From Polytrichum commune (taxonomy: Eukaryota > Streptophyta > Polytrichopsida > Polytrichales > Polytrichaceae): a stretch of DNA of 64,000 nucleotides. The stretch's first letter is position 1. Each line of letters begins with the position of its first letter. Below, piece by piece: positions 1 through 11,571 of the stretch. The stretch lies in assembly GCA_950295325.1 (NCBI GenBank), contig OX485807.1, positions 30,349,666 to 30,413,665 of the forward strand, in the 5' to 3' direction. The position numbers and the translations under genes were made by a program. The notes under the pieces are model-generated. The model had not been told where the DNA came from. It did no database searches and worked only from the letters and a program-made list of their open reading frames with translations.

Positions 1-1001
1 AAAACATAGGCCTCGGACGGGTAAAACGGGACGTCAGAACACGAGTTGACGTCCGACAATTGGCTCCTAAACTTTCAATCCCACGGTGACCAGCAATCGC
101 GCCTCACCAATGGGAACAACAGAATACAACCTTGTGGGTCATCAATCCCACTTCGTTGTCACAAACACGAAATGAGGCTTTTATGGTTTCCCACAAAAAC
201 CCGCATCAATTTTACGATGCAAAAAAATCAAGTACGACTAGCCTCCAAATCCGGCTGGGAATCACAAAAAAAAATGACAACGAACCACAAGCCACAACAC
301 GCTTGAATCTTGGAAATTTGTCAAGTCTTCAAATCTTCATATACACACCAAATTGATCGAATCATATCTTTACAAAAAAAACTAACGATAAGTGCTACAC
401 TTCCTCAAAGGTTTGTTGCAAACAAAAGACTTGTCCGTCTTCTATGGTCGGTCGAAGTCTCAGCCCTTCTTTGCAAGAGCCAACAGACCTCCCTCCACTC
501 AAACTAGCACAACTTTTTTTTTTTTGCTAACTTCCATTCAAGCAAGTGATCACTCTCGAGAAAACAACACCATGAAACGCAACTCTTGCATTTTTTTTAT
601 TTCAAGATTCTCGTAAAATCCATTCACACACCATGAGCTTCCAACAACAACAACAAAAAACTCTCCTCTCCCCAACCTCTTCTCTTCCTCTGAGTCTTCT
701 CTCCAACCACACATGTGAGATAAGCCCAAAAATCGTCCTCTTATCCTCATCACATGGCTTCTAATTATCCATTGGTCTAAAAAGAAACTAAGGATAAAAC
801 TAGAAGTAAGACTAAAAGAGATTAGCTAAGAGTAACTAAGAGTAAAAAAAGATATAAGATTAAAAAGGTAAACTAAAAGTCATTAAGAATAAACTATGAG
901 TAAACAAAAAGGTAATCTATTTCTATTCCCTTTTACTTTCCTCCAAATCAAAGAATCACAATGTAACACAAAATAAGTACACATCTATATAGTGTACGCA
1001 T
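1..1001. other. Intergenic stretch, no gene recognised
   Basis: I see no supported gene here. The short open frames have no recognisable motif. The stretch contains a T-run near 511-525 and an A-rich part (780-960) with repeated 'actaagagtaaa'-like phrases, which looks like decayed low-complexity sequence. Confidence 0.5.
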
Positions 1002-2230
1002 TTACATTACGACACGCTTGCAACCCTCTAGAGGAACAAATGGGTCACCATCACCATAAATCTTCCTCACAACAATCCAATTTATTTGGACGCTATCCAC
1101 CATGAATCCTTTAAAGTTGACATTGGAGACACCATTCTCCAACATGACAACATCTAAATTTTCCCACAAAACAATTTGGGCCCGGGCATCCTCCGTTTGC
1201 ATATCATAACATGTTATTGTGACAACCTTACAATATTTGTTGTCGTAGACGTGACATGCCATTGTAGTCCAATCTCACAAGTGTTTCACATGGTCAAACA
1301 TGATTCACGAGTTTTCCATGTCTCCTCCACACTCCATGCGCTTTACCAAATCAACTCCGTCTCTACCAAGATCTACCGACATCTTGAACACAAAGACCTT
1401 ATCTTTGGATTGCCCTAGAAACCAACTATCATGCATATATTTAAACCCATAGTGGTTTTTCAACACCATGATGCTATCCAAGAAACCCATCCCACTACGA
1501 ATGTAACAATTTGTTCTCGCCACAAAATTCCTATAATTAGGAGAAACCAACATGGAGAATTACTCATTACCACCTCCAAGGATGCTCCATGAAAATGGTA
1601 TTTTTCTTCTAGGAGAGGGGATTTGAGGATGTAATCTGCCAAAAATTGTTTACTGGCAGCCATAACAATAGTTGGAAGTTGGGGTTTTAGACACCTTATT
1701 TGCCACACACTACTAGTTAACCATGTCTAGTGACTCACGACCCGCTCCAATAGACACATGATGGTTGTGAACACCCAAGTGGATACAAACACAAGACATG
1801 TATGACAATTGTGAATGGACGTATATAATTTTTGCATAGCAAGTATCAAGACACATAGGAGCAGCATGGCAAACCTTGCATTGAGCCTTAGATTTCTCTG
1901 GTGGGTCTATACCAACCATGAAATGATTGGGTGTGATACCGATCCATTCAGTAGAGTTGCTAACTCCACCATTTTGTGAAAGATACTCACACAAGTTGTT
2001 AGGGCAATGGGGATGACCAACACATGAAGACCTTTGAAATATTAAACCAAATTTGTTCTAAATGTTTGTTGTTTTGGTTCTACACTAGGCATGCCCGTCG
2101 TAAATTTTGTCCATGTCATCCATCGCCTTGCCATAAGTGTATGGAATTCTAGTATTAACCGGTGGCAAAATGAAAAAGACATCCCCATCCTATCACTTTG
2201 TACGAGCCTGCGCCCAATGACCAAAACGAG
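1002..2230 (-). pseudogene. MULE-like transposase relic
   Basis: Read on the minus strand, this stretch gives a broken series of peptides in the order expected of a transposase. The N-terminal part (about 2230-1713) is Cys/His-rich, with CVGHPHC, CEYL and a final HNHHVS, and aligns well with the plus-strand fragment at 62386-62947. A middle part (1708-1305) has no clear motif. The C-terminal part (1262-1002) has CYDMQTED and FMVDSVQINW followed by IYGDGD. I associate these with a family repeated in plant genomes, whose two Asp-containing blocks resemble a MULE-type DDE core. Several frame changes and stops interrupt it, so it is not functional. The class is inferred from motif order; the relation to the right-end copy is seen directly. 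Confidence 0.6.
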
Positions 2231-3402
2231 CCACTATCCACTTTTTAGTTTTGAATCAAAACTATCTTGCACAAGTTAGTCACCAATCTCTTGGAATAAT
2301 TCTTGTTCCACATACATATTACCAAGGAAAAAAATAAACTTCAGACTATGCAAATTCTTGTGGACCACTACAAAACTATTTGCACCCGATGGAAGATTGA
2401 AAGGAGTAGAGCAATCTCCTGCTCGAAGAGATGCTATTGGAAAAAAAAAACAAATTCAATGTAGACTCACAAGAATGAGGAATGGAAATGATGCATGACA
2501 TAGACATCAAATTATGTAGACGTAAACAACATTGACAATATATTTTGATAAATTTTGTATGTTGATAATATAATCTGGATAGTGGTAGTGATTTCATTAT
2601 AAGAAATCACGTGGCATACATTTAATAAAAAATATAATTATTACAATGACAGCTCGAGTAGGGCGTGAATTAATGCAAGGGTGTTATGTACCTTGAATAG
2701 GAACGCCACCACATACAATGTATCTACACACAAATATATGATTCGTGACAACCAATAATAAGCTATGACGTATGGAAATGTGAAACCCTAAGATTCTAAT
2801 GGTGAAGGCATGTTGTTGTTGTTGTTGTTACATGATGACATTAAATACACATAGATGTGGAGGACGGACAATTCATTCTTGAAGCAAAATAACAATCATA
2901 CATGAGACGTTCAAATTCTATTTGCTTTGCTAAAACTTCCAATTTGATTTTTGCAAATGCTCAATGAAGATGTGTTCACACATTCACAGTTGTCAATTCC
3001 CTTGAAGAAACACAAACAGAAGGGATCCTCCAAGTACTCGACATGAAAAACATTAGACCACCAATGTTGCCATGCCGTAGATCAATGCGGAGATCCGTTG
3101 GAGTGGCCAAGGAGCAACAAGTCGGGAACATCCATGAAGTGGCATTGGAGGCAATGGAGGCAGGCCAAATGGGAGAAGATGATGAGAAAGAAGATGAAGA
3201 CAAAGTTGACAATGAGGCTAGCCCACTAAGGGAAGAAGAAGAAGAAGAAGAAGAAGAATCATGCCAATGAGGACAACCAAGAAGACGGCAAAATAAAGGG
3301 CGATAATGCAAAAGCAGATAAAACCTCCATAATCCAAGTTTTCTTCCCCAAACCCTAATTTTTCTTTTATGTGACATTCCAAGCTTTATTTAATTTTGAC
3401 AT
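2231..3402. other. Intergenic stretch with GAA microsatellite
   Basis: No supported gene. A GAA run at about 3231-3258 creates an artificial acidic open frame on the plus strand and a Ser-rich frame on the minus strand. A short GTT run lies near 2812-2829. Confidence 0.5.
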
Positions 3403-3799
3403 AATTCTCCCAAGAGTTTGTTGTTTGGAGGGGGGGGGGGGGGGGAGGGGGTGATCAACTCCAATATCCGGGGAGACTTTTGGACATAATCGGTTGAGAT
3501 CCTAATGATTCCAAGTCCAACCCGCTTGTTGACATTGTTCAGTATTTTTGTATTAATGGATGCAGGGCTAAGTTTGTTGTTTTCCAGCTTGTTACCTACA
3601 CTAGTCGCCTTACAATATAGGTGAGAACCTTGGCATGGGGATTTGATCATCTCCTCCTTCCTCCGAACAACAAAAACTAGTTAGAATTTTTTTCCGAATA
3701 GTTTGTTGTTTGGAGAGGTGAAGAGGGGGGGGGGGGGGGTGATCCATTCCAATGTCCGGGCAAATTTTAGGACATCATCAGTTAAGATTCTTGTATTCC
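3403..3799. repeat. Tandem diverged repeats with long G runs
   Basis: Two diverged copies of a module start with 'gtttgttgtttggag', then a G run of 14-16 bases, then 'gtgatc' (about 3415 and 3700). A third relative is near 5917. The segment 'gatcatctcctccttcctccgaacaacaaa' near 3644-3673 is roughly the reverse complement of the module start, so one copy looks like a small inverted-repeat element. The G runs (3430-3445 and 3726-3739) could form quadruplex structures or could be assembly-sensitive. Confidence 0.5.
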
Positions 3800-4286
3800 T
3801 AAGGGCCGCTTTACAGTATGGTGGAGAAGTGCACTGGTCGGTCAAGAATTTTCGCCCAAGACATGGTTGGTTGAGGCGAGGGATGGTATGCCGGAGAAGA
3901 TGAAAAGATAATAAAATAATGCCTTAAGAAGTCTTGACCGGCCGTAGTGTAACCACCTAAAGGAGAAATGTATTGAGAAGTCCACTGGACTACTTCACAA
4001 AACGGCCTAAATGACCATTGTATTCGTTTTTTTTATAAATATTGATAAAAAAAATATGTATATGGCAATGTTTTAGAACTTCTTTCATGACAATAATTTA
4101 TGTAAAAATTTTCCACCTCTATAATACATCCAAATTAAGGTAAATATGTAGGTAACATTATGTTCTTATTGATTTTTAAAGAAATTACATGTTGGTATAG
4201 TCCAACCTTGTCAATACGACACTCGTTTATACGACACCCTCAATATTACAACACATTTTTACGAGACCAAACTTTTTAGTTCAAAA

Positions 4287-4955
4287 CTCCCTCTTTTATA
4301 CGACTACAACACTTGATAATGCAACATATAAAATCTCCGCTTTGTCATATTAAAGAGGTAGTTAATGCTAGAATACCTTTCATCTATACAATATACATCT
4401 AAAATACCTCCATTTTCACTTGGAAACCACTTCGGAACTTCACTTATTGTTGGAAACTTAATGTTAATTAGGGTTACTAGTGTAGAATGGACATAGTTAG
4501 GGTGAGAGTGGCCTCTTGCCTAGTATGTTGCCTTGTACATGGGTGATATAGTATCACCAATATCTTGATGCTAAACGTCATGCATCATTGTTGTCTAGTT
4601 TCTTATTAGAGAACTCTTTATATTTTGGTGTTAATGAAATGATTAGTTTCCAAAAGTTAGATGGGAATTTAGATAAGATGATAGTTGCTAACTTGGGTAG
4701 GAACACCAAATATTTTTGGACTCTTATTTTAAGAGTTCTTGAGAATATTTGTAATTGTTTGGAGTTATAAGTTATTATTTCATACCATCTATATTGCTTA
4801 AACTAATTGTATATATTTTTAAGCTCATATTACTTATGTTTTCATATTCCCTCAATAATATGACAACTTTACGTCATTTTTCATATTAATGAGATTACGA
4901 CAACTCGATAATATGACTTTTTGTATTTCTCAAAAATGTCATACTAAAGAGGGAG
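4287..4955. mobile_element. Small inverted-repeat element (pogo/Tigger-like?)
   Basis: The left end CTCCCTCTTTTATACGAC (4287) is matched by its near reverse complement GTCATACTAAAGAGGGAG ending at 4955. Sub-terminal 'tacgaca' motifs recur at both ends, as in some pogo/Tigger elements. There is no coding capacity. It is nested inside the larger element. The family assignment is a guess; the terminal inverted repeats are visible. Confidence 0.5.
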
Positions 4956-4969
4956 AAAAATAATGCAAA

Positions 4970-5368
4970 GATTTCTCTTGGGCCATCACACCCCCTTACA
5001 TTTCATAACCACGTGCGATAAAAGTTTGCTACCCTATATTATATGCCATACATAATTTTAAAATTTATGATATTTTTTTCTACATATGCATAAACATTGA
5101 TAATATCTTTTGTATTATTTTTTGAAATTTGTAGGCATCTTAATTTTTTTAATTAATTGTTTCAATTCAATTTTGCATCATTCTAGTTAGAAACGGTATG
5201 TTTTATTTTTATTTTTTTACTATGTAATAGATACCCGTGTATATCTACTCATGAAAAACAATTGATAAATTTTGACCCATTTTGGTGATGCTATATGTAA
5301 AAAGTAGATTTTTTTTATCGCACGTGGTGTTCAACTTGACAATGGAGTGCACCCCCCGAGAGATTTCT
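4970..5368. mobile_element. MITE with terminal inverted repeats of about 50 bp
   Basis: The left arm (about 4970-5025) runs through 'gatttctcttggg', a 'cacccccttac' block and 'ccacgtgcgataaaa'. The right arm (about 5312-5368) is its reverse complement with several mismatches, including the shared CCACGTGCGATAAAA. The interior is AT-rich and non-coding. It directly follows the previous element, so these insertions accumulated in one site. Confidence 0.6.
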
Positions 5369-5663
5369 CTAAGGAAGAAATATTTTATTGAAGTTAGAGT
5401 TCTCCAGAGGCCAAGTTTCTTGTCCTAGGTTTTGAGGTTGCCCAAGAAACTTGACCTCCGGAGAACTCCCCTTGGAAAAAGTGTTGCCACGTTGCCAACC
5501 ATGTCATTATTTCATCCATGTACAAAGTTCTCCACCAAAGGATTCCTGGCCATAGTGTAAATCACCACTGGACAAGAGTGTCACCCTCGGCCAATCAAAT
5601 TTCAGAATTCCCCTAGAATTCTTGACCGGAGGACTTCTCCACCGTAGTGTAAAGCGGCCCTAA

Positions 5664-8589
5664 GTCCAACTAGTTACATGTTGACACCGTTCAGTATTTT
5701 TTTTTGTATTAATGGCCCCAATATGCTCTAGATTCCTCTAAAACAATGGGTAATTTTTTGAGGTCTTGAACTTCAACCAAAGGTTTGATCACTCCCTTCC
5801 TCCCTTCAAACATATAAAAAAGTTAGAATCTTGCAAATGCAAAAATATATCAATTGTACTTTTGTTGCCAAAGGTAATTTGACAAATTTTTGCACTTGCA
5901 AGATTCTCCCAAGGGTTTGTTGTTTGAGGGAAGAGGGGGTGATCAACTCTCCCTCTTCATTTAAGTTCATACATGGTTCATACACATTTTTGTGAGACAA
6001 CTTATCAAAACCTCTCATCCTCATCTTTTCTTTAGAATAATTAAGATTTCGAAAGGAGCAAATTAGTTTAAAGGCCACCTTATATTGAATTATAATGAGG
6101 GATTTACATTAGAAGAGTCTAAGTTTTCTACTTCATAACAACTGAGTTTGGGTTGGATTAACTAAACGTTGAGGTGGATTAACTTAGATATTTTCACTTA
6201 CAATGACTACTAAATCTTCAAGTAGTTTATTAAACTAAAAGTAAGTACAAACTAATTATTGGCTTGGTAACACAAGGGATATTTACTAGACTTCACACCG
6301 TCATCATATTGCCATAAATTGTACAAAATTCACGTAAATATCTTAGTCATTCTTGAAACTAAGATTCTCGTGTCCATTAATTGCTTCCTCGTATAAGCTC
6401 CTTCCAATCATGTTGATTATTGAATCTAGAATAATCAACAAATTTTGAACGTATTCTCCAATTTTGTTGGATGCGAGTTCAACAAAGTTGATTCTACGGA
6501 TTTTTCAAAAATATTTGTTGTAATGTGATTGTTAATTTTAAAAATTTTGGAAGACAAAATTTTTGATGCCCATAGGCTGAATTGAATTATATTATTAATC
6601 AATTCCGCTTGACCTAACAAGCAACATTACGATTTTTTTGTTTATCATGTTGTCTTGTCGCTATACCACGTCTTGAAGGTGATGGTCAATTATTGAAAAC
6701 TGAATTTTCCAATGGCTATGGGGATGGAAATCATGTGATATATGTATCGATTGCCAATATAATGGTTCTTATCTTGATGTTACGCATGAGACAGATAGCT
6801 TTTGGAACCAACATTGGCAACACAAAAATTATCGTTTTAAGAAAGAATCGGATAATGACACAAACTAGCTTAAATTTGAGGGAAAAATATTTTATATTTT
6901 GAAGGGTAATCATTGAATGACAACATGACTACACTACATTGAACATTGTGATACGATTTTTTGGATAAGTAGAATAGTTTAAATTTTTTAATGTTAGTTT
7001 GGTGTGAATTGCATTTAGGAATCTAAATAAAATGTTGAATTAGGCAACTAGTGACTAGTTAACGGAAAGGAGTGAGGAGTAGATTCTTTTCACTCATCTG
7101 AATTAAATTTTGGAGTAGGAGAGTAAAAATGGTAGGGCTATAGACATGTGCAGAAAATGAAAAGATTCAACCGATCTGGATATGAACAGACACAAGAAAA
7201 GAAGTTGTCTGTCAAGTTGATAAGGACCATAGGCAGGACAAAGAAGAGAGGAGAATATACTTCAACTCTTGGGAAGAGAGTACCTCCTCCTCGTTCAATA
7301 GAGGATCTTGAGTTTTCTTAGCAATATCCTGGCGTGAAGCCTTTGTTTTGTGTAATTGGTGGTTTTTCCCTAATATAAGAATCTTTACATATTATTCTCT
7401 CATATCATATTGTGTGTTCTTTTCATTGGTGGGAAGTAAGTATATCTTGTGGGTGTGAAGCCCCGGATCGTGAAATGAGAATTCATCATAATTTAAAAAC
7501 GTGATACCCAATCTCCATAGACTTTTGCAAAGTATAACACCTTAATTTAAAAACTCATTAGGTTAAATATGGTTTTGCTAATGCTGAAGAAATAAAAGGA
7601 AATTGAATATCGTATTATTTATTTTAATTAATTAGGATTGCAATACGAAGAAAAATGGAGACATATTGGTAGGGATATCTAATATGTGGTATGGCCTATG
7701 GTCACTAGATATTGTTGGAAGAGACTATGGACCAAAACAAGGAGCTCTAACCTTGTGAGTATGAGACTATGGCGTACTCAAAAGACCATTGTTGAGCTGT
7801 GACTCTTTGTATTGCCAAATTATAATAAGAGGGATGTTATTGACGAGAGTGGGTTGTAAGGGAGTGACTGAGCAATTGCATGTACTGCCTTGAATTACCT
7901 TCAACCTTAATTAAATAAGTTCTAAAACTTCTTTCAAAAGTTAATTTCCAAGGGATTGTTGTCCCAAATCCATCTTGATTCCTCCATGATCTATCAATTA
8001 ACCTAATAATGACATCTAGATGTAAAACTTGACACTCAATAAGTCTTCCATGTGTGGTTTTCTTAATTGGAACCCACCCTCAAAAACCATCTACAAACAT
8101 CATTCTTATAATAAGTAATATTAGCATTATTCAATGGATTTTGTTTCTTGAGATTCAAATGGCTCAATGAAGGTGCTCGTTGATGCTATGAATGATGTCA
8201 ACTTGTTAATACGAACCACTGTACCTTGCAATTTTATTTGATGTTTTGTTTAGTTTCATATTGGTTTTGATGATTTGTATGTTATGTGCAATCCAGATCC
8301 ACGAAAGATGATATTTGTGAATCTAATTTACCCTACAAGATCCATCGCATATGCAATATAATAATTTTAAATTTTATTGAATCTGAAGAGCATATTTCCT
8401 TTGAAGACTACACAAATTGGGTAAAAAAATTCTTCTCTCCTCCCCCAAGCTTCTTCTTATGCCAAAGGCACTACTTTTACTTTTATTTTCACATATAATA
8501 AAAGTATTCTATTCATAGCTCCATCACTTAGTTCTACTATAAATAATTGGTTCTTCTCGAACCTTCTTCCATCTTTTAACTTAATCTCA
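5664..8589. other. AT-rich intergenic stretch
   Basis: No gene or conserved motif was found. The open frames are short and AT-driven. The segment near 5880-5935 repeats the 'gtttgttgttt' module seen at 3415 and 3700. Confidence 0.5.
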
Positions 8590-8966
8590 TTCTTCTAGTT
8601 GGAAATGTCTAAATCCAACTGGATTCATCCATCCTTCCTTCTAGTTGGAACTGTCTAATTCCAACTTGGTTCATCCAACCCTTCTTCTAGTTGGAATTAT
8701 CTAATTCTAACTAGATCTATCTATTCATAAAGAGTTGCCTAAATCCAATGAATAACATTCATCTTTCCAAATTTGGAGTGGTCTAACTCCAGTGCACCTT
8801 ATCGAGAGTTGTCTAACTCATGTGCACATGTTCTCAATACGGAATGGTCTAATTCCAATGCACTAAATGCGGAGTGGTCTAACTCCAATGCACATGTTGT
8901 CAATCTAGAGTTGTACAACTCCAGTCTCCAATCCACTTATCTTCAACTTGGAGTTGTCTAGCTCCC
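8590..8966. repeat. Array of about ten short hairpins with a shared GTCTA-type loop
   Basis: Short inverted repeats recur every 40-60 bp. Examples are TTGGAA-ctgtcta-ATTCCAA, GGAGT-ggtcta-ACTCC, GGAAT-ggtcta-ATTCC and GAGTT-gtac-AACTC. The loop core GTCTA is mostly constant. One stem position changes from G-C to A-T while both arms stay complementary. The spacers are poorly conserved. No gene is convincing in either strand. Confidence 0.65.
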
Positions 8967-9690
8967 ATCATCCTCTGCTTAAACACTAGCACATGTGGTT
9001 AGAATATTTAATCATCCATCAATATTTCTAGTCACCTTACACAATAAGGTGCTATGATTCTTTTGGAGAGTTAAGTATGTTCTTTGGACACCACATATTA
9101 AATAACATGAGTGTATAAAAGGGGATTTTTAGAGGCATTGATGTTTATAATATATGTAAGGGGGGTTATTGTTTATTATGATTTGTTGTTGTCTACAAAA
9201 AAAATTGGCTATTGACAATTTTAAAGTAGAGGTAGATGTACAAATCGCAATCCTAAAGTTTTGAAAAAGTAGTATTTATGCTTATCTTATGACTTAAATG
9301 ATTATTTGTTGGTATATTTAGATTCTATCATTCTCTCTAGCTTCAATGATGCATATTGCATGGTCAAATTCTCACGAGATACGTCATATGGATGAAAGCA
9401 TCTTTAAACATTTTTCAAATTTGAAAGTGGAAGTGAATTGGGGATGAGGTATTTAATTTGTAAGCATACCTTAAGATGAGATATTTAATCTAGAAGATGT
9501 TGGTTTCCAACTCCAAAAACTTGGCATAATCGAAATGCACATATTACAAAGCATAGTAGCAAATGGGAGAGTAGAACACTTACATCGTATGCCATAGTAG
9601 GGAAGAAATGCCAATGAGTTATACTACAAACACATGTGTATCATGTATGCATGTATCTATATGCAAGGTTGACTACATGATGGCAAACAC
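8967..9690. other. Intergenic stretch
   Basis: AT-rich sequence between the hairpin array and the methyltransferase-like fragment. No gene or repeat is recognised. Confidence 0.45.
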
Positions 9691-9775
9691 CTACACGTTA
9701 CTTGGCATTCAACGGTTTTGTATTTTGGTTTTCATACACAAAGTGAGATCATCAACTCACTATGTGTTTTGTAAG

Positions 9776-10260
9776 TGTGAGGGTGTGCCGGATGTTGATG
9801 TGGGAGCCACCAACCTATTCCTTAATCTAACCAACTCTCGGACTTAGCTCATGCACAAAGTGGTCCCTCAAAGAGGCGGTCGGGAGAAAGACTTGAAATT
9901 GTTGCCAGTGTTTATCGAGGCTTTAACTAACCTGGAGATGTGGTACTTGATGCCTATGTATCCACATGTGATTATAGACCTCAATGCCATTCATTCGTAT
10001 TTGACTGTTCATTCTCTATGTTTTTGTGTTAAATAATTGATTTTGTGTTGTGTCTAGGTGCTTCTATTCATGCATGTAAAAGAAGCGGTTGCCACATTGT
10101 GGCCTTGGAGGGTGATTCAACCATATTCGATGGCATTTTGTCTCCATTTTGTAAGGAGACTCCTCTCCTTACACAAGGAAGTGTACCTCACACTACAATC
10201 CTTGCGGACGAAGACAAACATGTTCAGAAGGTTGTAAAATGTTCTCGCATTAGTGAGTAA
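9776..10260 (+). pseudogene. Fragment of a beta-class DNA-methyltransferase-like gene
   Basis: Two plus-strand pieces align with the minus-strand gene at 28.9-36.3 kb. The first (about 9776-10010) reads GVPDVDVGATNLFLNL, then after an in-frame TAG (9846-9848), VPQRGGREKDLKLL and VIIDLNA. The second (about 10058-10250) reads GASIHACKRSGCHIVALEGD. In the family this corresponds to the pre-motif-I helix, the SAM-binding motif I loop and the acidic end of the next strand. An intron of about 55 bp ending TCTAG splits motif I at the same place as in the 29-kb copy, and both copies use a GTGAGTAAG donor next. The upstream ParB-like and catalytic parts are missing and there is a stop, so this is a relic. 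Confidence 0.6.
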
Positions 10261-10801
10261 GTTTTGCCTGTCATTTGATATATGCAATGTTAAGTTTTTC
10301 ATCTGGCTACAATTTCAAGTATCTTATATTTTTGTTTTATGTGCATAGAATCGTGAGCCAAATCCAATTACCTCCCAACTTGATGTTTCTTCCTCCACAT
10401 ATATAGAATATGGCTAAGGCTGTGGTGGCTATCTTGACATTAGTCGATCATTCAAGATCCTGAAGGTTGGTTCCATTGGCATATGTAGATGACTAGGCCA
10501 AAGAGGGTAATGAAGCTCTAGGATAGTGACAATGAATAGCATCATGGTTAGCCTTAGACATTAGGATTGGATTTGTGTTGTTTTCATGTTATGACTTATT
10601 TTATATAATCCACTATTAGTGGACTTGGTTATGTGTTCCAATTTCATCTTCCCCTACAATCATTTCATTAGACATATTACTCAAGTCTATTTCAAAATTT
10701 CCATACATGATTACAATTCCACCTTTAAAAGTACTAGCAAGTGTTATTTAATCCCAATATGTACAACTTAATTCATCACGACAATACAATTTGAATTTGA
10801 C

Positions 10802-11571
10802 TTAAATTAAGTAAATAGAATCATATAACTTATCCATACCCGTGTACATGGTCCATATTTTCAAGGCAAATAACCCACGGTTATAAGAAACGTATGACCC
10901 TGATACCACTCGAATTTTGTCCATCATTGCTCGCTCATCGCTCGTCGCTAGCATTTCCCGTGCAAAATTGCATAATGAGGTAATCACATCTAGTAGTTTT
11001 GTCAAGAAGCTCACATCAAATCTTCTTCTTTAGAATCCCGAAAGGGTTCTCAACCACACCTTTCCCTCTTTGCAATTTTATGATATAAAGAGTCCTCAAT
11101 GTAGTAGGGTTTTGGCCATGGTGGGAAATCACAAGCCAAGGGAATAAATGGTAGCCAAAGTCACTCAAGATATATGGTGGGAAAACCATCACTTCTAGGG
11201 ATGCACAAAGAAATAGACTTGAGTTTGCTAGTTGATAGAGACTTCACCTCCAAAGTACACTTGCATCATTGGTGAAACCCGACATTTCCAACAACTAGTT
11301 TAGGAAACACTTTATGCTATAAATCACAACTTGACAATTTAAAAAGTAATTTTGGGTTTTGAATAGAATAATCTTCAGGATTGTTCATAGGTTTGGAAAT
11401 GAAGATAAAAGTGCCATCTACTACACCTACAACTCCTAGGAGACCACATAGGCTTTTAGAAGTAGGTTTCTGTTGCAAAAAGTTCCTCACCAATGGGCCA
11501 ACTAATTTCATGATGTAGGGCAATATTGAATGCCTAACAAGTACCATGAATAACATTCGAGTTAGTGACAT
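10802..11571 (-). pseudogene. PIF/Harbinger transposase (DDE nuclease) relic
   Basis: On the minus strand the first part (11571-11317) contains GVVDGTFIFISKP followed by EDYSIQ, the usual first-Asp block of Harbinger nucleases. Further on, in shifted frames, come YILSDFGYHLFPWL (second-Asp block, about 11185-11140) and GKGVVENPFGILKKK (third acidic block, about 11065-11030). The C-terminal end (11014-10802) includes LDVITSLCNFAREML. The order and spacing fit the family. Frame changes and stops between the blocks show it is dead. No partner Myb-like gene was seen. Confidence 0.75.

Larger units (their letters stand above)
3803..5660. mobile_element. Tourist/Harbinger-like DNA transposon, non-autonomous, with nested elements
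   Basis: The ends are inverted repeats of about 45 bp that begin GGGCCGCTTTACA. The left copy reads inward from 3803 and the right copy ends at 5660. Both continue with 'GGTGGAGAAGT' and a 'GGTCAAGAATT'-like block. The flanks are TAA at 3800-3802 and TAA at 5661-5663, the 3-bp duplication expected of PIF/Harbinger or Tourist elements. A related uninterrupted flank at about 3490-3560 shows what an empty site looks like. There is no transposase gene inside. Two smaller inverted-repeat elements and a hairpin (5399-5467) lie within it. Confidence 0.7.

Noticed and set aside
3043-3270. Acidic open frame and its Ser-rich mirror
   Set aside because: Both are created by the GAA microsatellite. No conserved motif is present.
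3430-3739. G runs as a telomere-like or regulatory array
   Set aside because: They are two isolated G homopolymers inside old repeats, with no telomere unit.
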